9,580 nucleotides of DNA. It comes from Alphaproteobacteria bacterium (GTDB lineage: Bacteria > Pseudomonadota > Alphaproteobacteria > Rhizobiales > Aestuariivirgaceae). Shown piece after piece: positions 5,412 to 9,580 of this stretch (positions are counted from its first letter, which is position 1; every line of letters begins with the position of its first letter). The DNA lies in the NCBI GenBank assembly GCA_024639035.1, contig JAHEJE010000090.1, positions 1 through 9,580 on the forward strand, in the 5' to 3' direction. The notes under the pieces are model-generated. The model made no database searches and was not told the origin of the DNA. It saw only the letters and a program-made list of their open reading frames with translations. Made by a program: the position numbers and the translations under genes.

Positions 5412-6596
5412 TTACATCTGACACTCGGCCGCAAACGGATCGACCAGGTCGTCATAGACCTTGCTGACCACCTTCTGCACCCATTTCCCGTCCTCGCCCT
5501 TGACGGCTTCGCGCAGGTAGAAGTCCTGCACCGGGAAGTGATTGTTGCCGTACGTGTAGTCGCCGCGCACCGATTGGTAGTCCGCCTTGGCAAGTGCGGT
5601 CCGCAGCCCGTCCTTGTCGTCGAGGTTGCCGTTCACCGCCGCCACGCCCGAGTTGATCAGGTTGATGGCATCGTAGGCCTGGGCGGCATAGAACGAAGGA
5701 TAACGGTCGTACTTGGCCAGGAAGTCGGCGACGAACTTCTTGTTGGCCGGATTATCCAGATCCGGGCTCCACTGCATCGTGTCGAGTGCCCCGATGACGC
5801 CTTCCATGTTGGCAGCCTGAAACTTCGGCAACGAAATGCCATCGACCGTAAACACGGTATAGAGCGGCAACTGGCCGGTAAGGCCGGCCTGCTGATACTG
5901 CTTGATGAACGCACCGCCGGCCTTGCCCGGGTAGAACACGAAGATACCTTCGGCCCCCGACGCCTTGGCCTTGGCCAGTTCGGCTGAGAAATCGAGCTGG
6001 GCATCCTTGCCCCACTTGGTGAAGTCCTTGCCCTTGATCTCACCCTTGAAGGTCCGTTCCACACCGGCAACCATGTCCTTGCCGGCGGCGTAGTTCGGCG
6101 CCATTACGTACAGCGATTTCACGCCGCGCTGGTTGAGAACCTCACCGAGCGCCATCGGCACGGTGTCGTTCTGCCACGAGGTTGAGAAGAAATTCTGATG
6201 ACACTTCTTGCCGGCCATCGATGAGTGCCCGGCATTGGCGCCGATCAGGAAGGCACCGGAATCGAGCACGGCCTTGCGTGACGCCAGCAGCACGTGGCTC
6301 CAGATGATACCGGTCACGAAATCGACCTTGTCCTGTTTGGTCAGCTTGTCGGCGGCCTGTTTGCCGCCCTCGGGCTTGAAGCCGTCGTCCTCGGCAACCA
6401 ATTCAACCGGCAAGCCGGCCATCTTGCCGCCCATATGTTCCAGCGCCAGTTCCATGCCCATCATCTGCTCCTTGCCGAGCACCGCTGCCGGTGTCGTCAA
6501 GGTGGTGATGACGCCGATCTTGACCTTGTCGGCGGCCAGGGCCGTTGAGGCGGCAAACGAAATCGCCGCCGCCGTTGCAATCAGTTTCTTGATCAT
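5412..6596 (-). CDS. Periplasmic substrate-binding protein of a Liv-type ABC importer (copy 2, no adjacent permease)
   Basis: A 394-aa paralogue of the protein at 2279-3463. The start at 6594-6596 gives a clean Sec signal peptide (MIKK, hydrophobic core, ALA-A cleavage at about residue 21). It has GAGGGAG 7 nt upstream. A longer in-frame start at 6659 would add 21 charged residues that spoil the signal peptide. By hand count the N-terminal domain (about residues 25-173) is about 68% identical to copy 1, while residues 175-230 are 100% identical. The first ligand-binding loop TTLTTPAAVLGK, WSHVLLASRK and NFFSTSWQND are kept, as are the two cysteines (C132, C392). Differences cluster in the first lobe (for example GKEQMMGMELALEHM), so ligand preference may differ. 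No permease genes adjoin it, so it presumably docks on LivHM encoded 3 kb downstream (inference). It lies after the gentisate-pathway genes and before a flavin monooxygenase. Confidence 0.92.
   Translation of the reverse strand: MIKKLIATAAAISFAASTALAADKVKIGVITTLTTPAAVLGKEQMMGMELALEHMGGKMAGLPVELVAEDDGFKPEGGKQAADKLTKQDKVDFVTGIIWSHVLLASRKAVLDSGAFLIGANAGHSSMAGKKCHQNFFSTSWQNDTVPMALGEVLNQRGVKSLYVMAPNYAAGKDMVAGVERTFKGEIKGKDFTKWGKDAQLDFSAELAKAKASGAEGIFVFYPGKAGGAFIKQYQQAGLTGQLPLYTVFTVDGISLPKFQAANMEGVIGALDTMQWSPDLDNPANKKFVADFLAKYDRYPSFYAAQAYDAINLINSGVAAVNGNLDDKDGLRTALAKADYQSVRGDYTYGNNHFPVQDFYLREAVKGEDGKWVQKVVSKVYDDLVDPFAAECQM
5959..6050 (-). repeat. Near-identical direct repeat within binding protein copy 2
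   Basis: The partner of 2829-2920: 92 bases with three silent differences, same orientation. It encodes the same F-to-S segment of the second lobe. It is a candidate tract of gene conversion or a substrate for homologous recombination. Confidence 0.8.
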
Positions 6597-6603
6597 GTTC
6601 TTG

Positions 6604-6610
6604 CTCCCTC
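6604..6610 (-). promoter_or_regulatory. Ribosome binding site fixing the start of binding protein copy 2
   Basis: GAGGGAG on the minus strand, 7 nt before ATG 6594-6596. It supports the 394-aa form over the 415-aa extension. The 11-mer GAGGGAGCAAG also precedes the cupin gene. Confidence 0.65.
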
Positions 6611-6662
6611 GATGATCTTTCTTGTCTTTGGTTTTGGCATTGCGCCAGCCGCATGGCACCGC

Positions 6663-6690
6663 ATTATACAGATTACGCCCAGCAGCTAAA
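6663..6690 (-). promoter_or_regulatory. Candidate promoter of binding protein copy 2
   Basis: The minus strand carries a perfect TATAAT (6663-6668) with a poor -35 candidate TTTAGC (6685-6690) 16 bp upstream. The start site would fall near 6656, giving a leader of about 60 nt. That leader can form a small hairpin at 6642-6659 (GTGCCA/TGGCGC, one G-U pair). No terminator is seen between the upstream hydrolase stop at 6700 and this site, so read-through from the catabolic operon is also possible. The weak -35 would suit an activator-dependent promoter. Confidence 0.42.
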
Positions 6691-6699
6691 CGCCATTTC

Positions 6700-7395
6700 T
6701 CACTCTGGCACCGAGATGGTTACCTCGATATCGCCAAGACCGGCCACACCGCCGGTGATCCGCTCGCCGGGCACGACCGGTCCGACGCCGGCCGGCGTTC
6801 CGGTCATCACCAGGTCTCCCGGTCGCAGGTGCATGCTGTGCGACAGCAGCGACAGCAATTCCGCGATCGGCCAGATGAGATCGCCGATGTCGCCGGTCTG
6901 CCGGCGCGCGCCATCCACATCGAGCCAGATCCGGCCCGCGGTGATCGGGCCGGTATCGGCCTTCAGATGCAGGGGACCGCATGGCGCGGAGTGGTCGAAC
7001 GCCTTGCCCCAATCCCATGGCCGGCCCATCTCCTTGGCGCTCTGCTGCAGGTCGCGGCGTGTCATGTCGAGGCCCACGGCATAGCCGAACACCAGCTCGC
7101 CGGTATCGGCCGCCGGCACCCTGAAGCCGGACCTGCCGATGGCAACGACAAGTTCGATCTCGTAATGCAGGTTTTGGGTTTCCGGCGGATAGGGGATCGC
7201 ACACGGCGCATCGACCACTGCATCGGCCGGCTTGGTGAAGAAGAACGGCGGCTCGCGATCCGGGTCTTTGCCCATTTCGCGGGCATGGGCAGCATAGTTG
7301 CGCCCGACGCAGAAGATGCGCCGAACGGCAAACCGTTCGCTACGTCCAGCTACGGCGATCGATGGTTGTTTCGGTGGCGGAATGATATAGCTCAT
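6700..7395 (-). CDS. Fumarylacetoacetate hydrolase-family protein, probable fumarylpyruvate/maleylpyruvate hydrolase
   Basis: A 231-aa cytoplasmic enzyme of the FAH superfamily. Conserved elements appear in order: RIFCVGRNYAAHAREMG (about 26-42), PPFFFTKPADAVV (49-61), and the metal-binding HYEIELVVAIG with E79 and E81. D110 follows in GYAVGLDMTRRDLQ, then GRPWDWGKAFDHSAPCGP with the conserved lysine, and TGTPAGVGPV near the C-terminus. In gentisate pathways this family hydrolyses the C-C bond of fumarylpyruvate (NagK type) or of maleylpyruvate, giving pyruvate plus fumarate or maleate. The start is ATG 7393-7395; the open frame runs further upstream, but that part overlaps the dioxygenase gene and looks non-coding (Arg/Cys-rich). 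It follows the dioxygenase by 13 bp, so they are co-transcribed. Family certain; substrate inferred from the operon. Confidence 0.88.
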   Translation of the reverse strand: MSYIIPPPKQPSIAVAGRSERFAVRRIFCVGRNYAAHAREMGKDPDREPPFFFTKPADAVVDAPCAIPYPPETQNLHYEIELVVAIGRSGFRVPAADTGELVFGYAVGLDMTRRDLQQSAKEMGRPWDWGKAFDHSAPCGPLHLKADTGPITAGRIWLDVDGARRQTGDIGDLIWPIAELLSLLSHSMHLRPGDLVMTGTPAGVGPVVPGERITGGVAGLGDIEVTISVPE

Positions 7396-7408
7396 GCAGT
7401 GTCCCAAC

Positions 7409-8452
7409 TCAGTTGTTGCCCCGGTCTTCGCGCCACAGGCCGAGTTTTTCCTGCACCACCCGGTCGGAATAGCTGAACAGCACCGCGTCTTCGCTTGCCT
7501 GGTGCGCCAGGTGGTGCCAACTCGGCGCAACGAAGATGTCGTTCTTGCCCCAGGCAAAGGATACCTCGCCGATGGTCGTGGACCCGGACCCCTCGACGCA
7601 GACGAACACCGTTGCATCGCTCGAGCGATATCCCCGGGTTTGAAAACCCTTGGGCAGCAATTGAATGAACGTCGCCATCGTCGGCATCGCATAGTCGCCG
7701 TCTACCGGATTGACGTAGCGCATTTTCAGGCCATGGCAGGCATCCCATTCATCTGTCCGGCGCATGGTTTCTAGAGCTTCGCGTGAACGGGCGTAAGGGT
7801 AGTTAAACACCGGCGATGTGCGGGAAGTGGATTGGAAATCGACCGGCAGCAGCCCGTCGCCATAGCGCGCCATCGCATCGCCCGCCGGCCGCGACACCGG
7901 TTGTTCGTCCGCGCCGAGCATCTCGGCAAACGAGGCATCGAGGAATTGCACCAGCGGGATGTCGAGGCCGTCCAGCCAGACCATCGGCGCCCCGGTTTCA
8001 TTGCCATGGTCGTGCCAGGCCCAATTCGGCGTGATCACGAAGTCGCCCGGCTGCATGTGGGTGCGTTCTCCGCCCACCGCGGTGTGCGCGCCGCTTCCCT
8101 CCAGCACGAACCGCAAGGCCGACTGGCTGTGGCGATGACACGGCGCAACTTCGCCCGGCAGCACCAGTTGCAGTCCGGCATAGAGCGACGTGGTGATCTT
8201 CGAGTGCCCGCGCAGACCGGGGTTTTCCAGAATGAGCACCCGGCGCTCGGCTTCCTTGGCGGTGATCAACTCGCCGGCCTCCATCAGCGCCGGGCGAACA
8301 TCGCCGTAGTGCCAGATATGCGCCTCGGCCCTACTGCGCGGCTTCGGTGTGATCAATCCGCTCATCACCGACCACAGCGGCGTCATGTGCTGCGGATCGA
8401 TGCGGGCATAAAAAGCCTCGCGCGCCGTTTCCGCCTTTTGCTCCTGCGTCAT
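7409..8452 (-). CDS. Gentisate 1,2-dioxygenase
   Basis: A bicupin, Fe(II)-dependent ring-cleavage enzyme (347 aa from the chosen start) that opens gentisate to maleylpyruvate with O2. In the first cupin domain, PGEVAPCHRHSQSALRF supplies H106 and H108, and PGDFVITPNWAWHDHGN supplies H147. This is the three-His iron site typical of gentisate dioxygenases. The N-terminal LWSVMSGLITPKP and the LYAGLQLVLPGE block are also family hallmarks. The second cupin domain (about residues 265-330: VFVCVEGSGSTTIG, then SWHHLAHQ) is complete, so no truncation is apparent. The start at 8450-8452 has GGAAGG 7 nt upstream. An in-frame ATG at 8467 would add five residues but overlaps that ribosome binding site and has none of its own. 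It sits between the hydroxylase and hydrolase genes in one operon. No common symbol (gtdA, nagI, mhbD, sdgD) is assigned because naming depends on the organism. Confidence 0.93.
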   Translation of the reverse strand: MTQEQKAETAREAFYARIDPQHMTPLWSVMSGLITPKPRSRAEAHIWHYGDVRPALMEAGELITAKEAERRVLILENPGLRGHSKITTSLYAGLQLVLPGEVAPCHRHSQSALRFVLEGSGAHTAVGGERTHMQPGDFVITPNWAWHDHGNETGAPMVWLDGLDIPLVQFLDASFAEMLGADEQPVSRPAGDAMARYGDGLLPVDFQSTSRTSPVFNYPYARSREALETMRRTDEWDACHGLKMRYVNPVDGDYAMPTMATFIQLLPKGFQTRGYRSSDATVFVCVEGSGSTTIGEVSFAWGKNDIFVAPSWHHLAHQASEDAVLFSYSDRVVQEKLGLWREDRGNN

Positions 8453-8459
8453 GATCGTG

Positions 8460-8465
8460 CCTTCC
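8460..8465 (-). promoter_or_regulatory. Ribosome binding site that decides the gentisate dioxygenase start
   Basis: GGAAGG on the minus strand, 7 nt before ATG 8450-8452. It overlaps the alternative upstream ATG 8465-8467, which makes that start less likely. Confidence 0.55.
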
Positions 8466-8476
8466 ATTCGGCGGCA

Positions 8477-9580
8477 TTAAAGACACTGTGCGCCATCATC
8501 ATCAATGCCGTCATAGAGCCATTTCATCCCTTGGTATGCCGCCTCCGGCGGGCGGTTGCCCAGCATCTGGGCCCGCAGGTCGGCGGTGGCGCCGGCCGCA
8601 TGATAGACATCGCCATAGAGCCGGGCCGTCAACTGCACTCGTGCCGTGCGCAAATAACGCCGCGACTGATAGGCCTCGAAGGCACGGCGGTGGTCATCGC
8701 CATGTTCGCTCACGCAGGCCGCCAGACACACCGCATCTTCCAGCGCCATGCACGCCCCCTGTGCCAGGTATTGCAGCATCGGATGCGCTGCATCGCCGAG
8801 CAATGTCACCCGGCCCGAACTCCACCGCCGCGCCGGCTCGCGGTCGCACAACACCCACATCCGCCAGGCGTCGATCTTGTCGAGCATGTCGCGGACGCCC
8901 GCATGCTGGCCGGCGAAGCGTTCGGTAAGCTCACCGGTGTCGCCGAAGACATCCCAACCCTCCTCATAGCGTTCGGAATGAAACACCGCGACCAGATTGT
9001 AGATTTCACCGCGGTGCAGCGGATAGTGGACCAGGTGCGTCCGCGGCCCGGCCCACAACACCACCGCATCGCTGCGGTTGATGTCCGGCACCTGATCGGC
9101 ATGCAGCACCGCCCGATAGGCGATGTGGCCGCTGACCCTTGGCTCGCCGTCGCCGATCACATGGCGGCGGACCTGCGACCACAGGCCGTCGGCTCCGATC
9201 AGGGCCGCACCCTGCAATGTCTCACCGTCACGCAGGTCGAGCGTGATCCGGTCGCCATGATCGATGTGGCCGGTCACTTGGGCGCCGGTGCGCAGCTCGA
9301 CCGCGGCCTGTGACCGGCAGGCATCGATCAGCACCTTGTGCAGGTCGGGCCGGTAGATCACCGCGTAGGGGTATTCGAACTGGCGGGCGAACTGCGGCGT
9401 GTTGACCGGCAGGTCCATGACCGTCTCGCCGGTCAGCCCGTCGCGCATGACCAGCGCGCTAGGTCGCACGGCTAGGTCATCAATCGCCTCGGTTATACCG
9501 AGCCTGGCAAACATCTTAAAGGCGTTGGGGCCAAGTTGGATGCCGGCACCGACCTCACCGAACTCCTCGGCCTGCTCAAG
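8477..9580 (-). CDS. Class A FAD monooxygenase, probable 3-hydroxybenzoate 6-hydroxylase (N-terminus beyond window)
   Basis: The open frame continues to the right edge, so 367 residues are visible and roughly 30-35 N-terminal ones, including the FAD-binding GxGxxG, are outside. The visible part opens LEQAEEFGEVGAGIQLGPNA, the segment that normally follows the first Rossmann motif, so the ATG at 9514 is internal. The DG motif is ALIGADGLWSQVRR. The GD motif RVTLLGDAAHPM is followed by LQYLAQGACMALEDAV, the form seen in 3-hydroxybenzoate 6-hydroxylases and salicylate hydroxylases. The C-terminus AAYQGMKWLYDGID is also typical of this group. The enzyme would para-hydroxylate 3-hydroxybenzoate to gentisate using NADH and O2, feeding the dioxygenase whose start lies 24 bp after this stop. 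A salicylate 1-hydroxylase (giving catechol) is the main alternative; the gentisate genes in the same operon argue against it. Confidence 0.88.
   Translation of the reverse strand, partial: LEQAEEFGEVGAGIQLGPNAFKMFARLGITEAIDDLAVRPSALVMRDGLTGETVMDLPVNTPQFARQFEYPYAVIYRPDLHKVLIDACRSQAAVELRTGAQVTGHIDHGDRITLDLRDGETLQGAALIGADGLWSQVRRHVIGDGEPRVSGHIAYRAVLHADQVPDINRSDAVVLWAGPRTHLVHYPLHRGEIYNLVAVFHSERYEEGWDVFGDTGELTERFAGQHAGVRDMLDKIDAWRMWVLCDREPARRWSSGRVTLLGDAAHPMLQYLAQGACMALEDAVCLAACVSEHGDDHRRAFEAYQSRRYLRTARVQLTARLYGDVYHAAGATADLRAQMLGNRPPEAAYQGMKWLYDGIDDDGAQCL

Noticed and set aside
6597..6659. A 21-residue N-terminal extension of binding protein copy 2
   Set aside because: It would place charged residues before the signal peptide and ignores the GAGGGAG ribosome binding site just before ATG 6596.
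7396..7692. A 99-residue N-terminal extension of the FAH-family hydrolase
   Set aside because: It lies entirely within the dioxygenase gene in another frame, is rich in Arg and Cys, and the family N-terminus begins at the ATG at 7395.
4414..8803. A 26-base exact match between the two monooxygenase genes (4414-4439 and 8778-8803)
   Set aside because: It encodes the invariant LLGDAAHPM FAD motif in both. With biased codon use a chance match of this length at a fixed motif is plausible, and flanking DNA is not similar, so it is not taken as gene conversion.
7832..9313. A 493-codon open frame on the plus strand opposite the dioxygenase and hydroxylase genes
   Set aside because: It is antisense to two clearly recognisable enzymes. 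Its translation is rich in His, Arg and Gln with no family motif, as expected of a GC-rich shadow frame.
1..9580. Mobile elements, CRISPR, toxin-antitoxin or defence genes, tRNA or rRNA
   Set aside because: No transposase, integrase, spaced short repeats, cloverleaf or defence domain was found on reading either strand. The only long repeat is that shared by the two binding-protein genes.

Overview
The window reads as high-GC alphaproteobacterial DNA, perhaps Hyphomicrobiales (Rhizobiales). This is judged from codon style, the liv-type transporter and the aromatic-catabolism gene content, with no database comparison, so the taxonomy is only suggestive. Nearly every base is coding. Eight complete or partial genes lie on the minus strand and are read from right to left. 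One gene, a small cupin, lies on the plus strand. The window cuts into a gene at each edge. No tRNA, rRNA, CRISPR array, insertion sequence or other mobile element was seen.

Right block (6700-9580, minus): a gentisate-pathway operon. In order of transcription it holds a class A flavin monooxygenase closest in character to 3-hydroxybenzoate 6-hydroxylase (N-terminus outside the window), a gentisate 1,2-dioxygenase, and a fumarylacetoacetate-hydrolase-family enzyme. Together they would turn a 3-hydroxybenzoate-like substrate into gentisate, open the ring to maleylpyruvate, and cleave that (or its fumaryl isomer) to pyruvate plus a C4 dicarboxylate.

Middle block (4099-6596, minus): a periplasmic substrate-binding protein with no permease beside it, preceded by a consensus -10 box. 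A strong GC-rich stem-loop separates it from a second, more divergent class A flavin monooxygenase. Convergent with that gene, with 4 bp between stop codons, is a single-domain cupin (3645-4094, plus) with all canonical metal ligands.

Left block (1-3463, minus): a branched-chain-amino-acid-type ABC importer operon. It begins with a second substrate-binding protein, paralogous to the first and of identical length (394 aa), followed by two permeases (LivH and LivM types) and the start of the LivG-type ATPase, which runs off the left edge. An AT-rich 181-bp divergent spacer (3464-3644) separates this operon from the cupin and probably carries both promoters.

Working model (inference): the LivHMG-type importer takes up an aromatic acid using two alternative binding proteins. 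The imported compound is hydroxylated by one of two flavin monooxygenases and funnelled through gentisate into central metabolism. The most distinctive signals are the mosaic similarity of the two binding-protein genes (a 56-residue fully identical core with near-identical DNA, set in genes otherwise about two-thirds identical) and the uncharacterised monooxygenase/cupin pair lying between them. No regulator and no maleylpyruvate isomerase is visible in the window.
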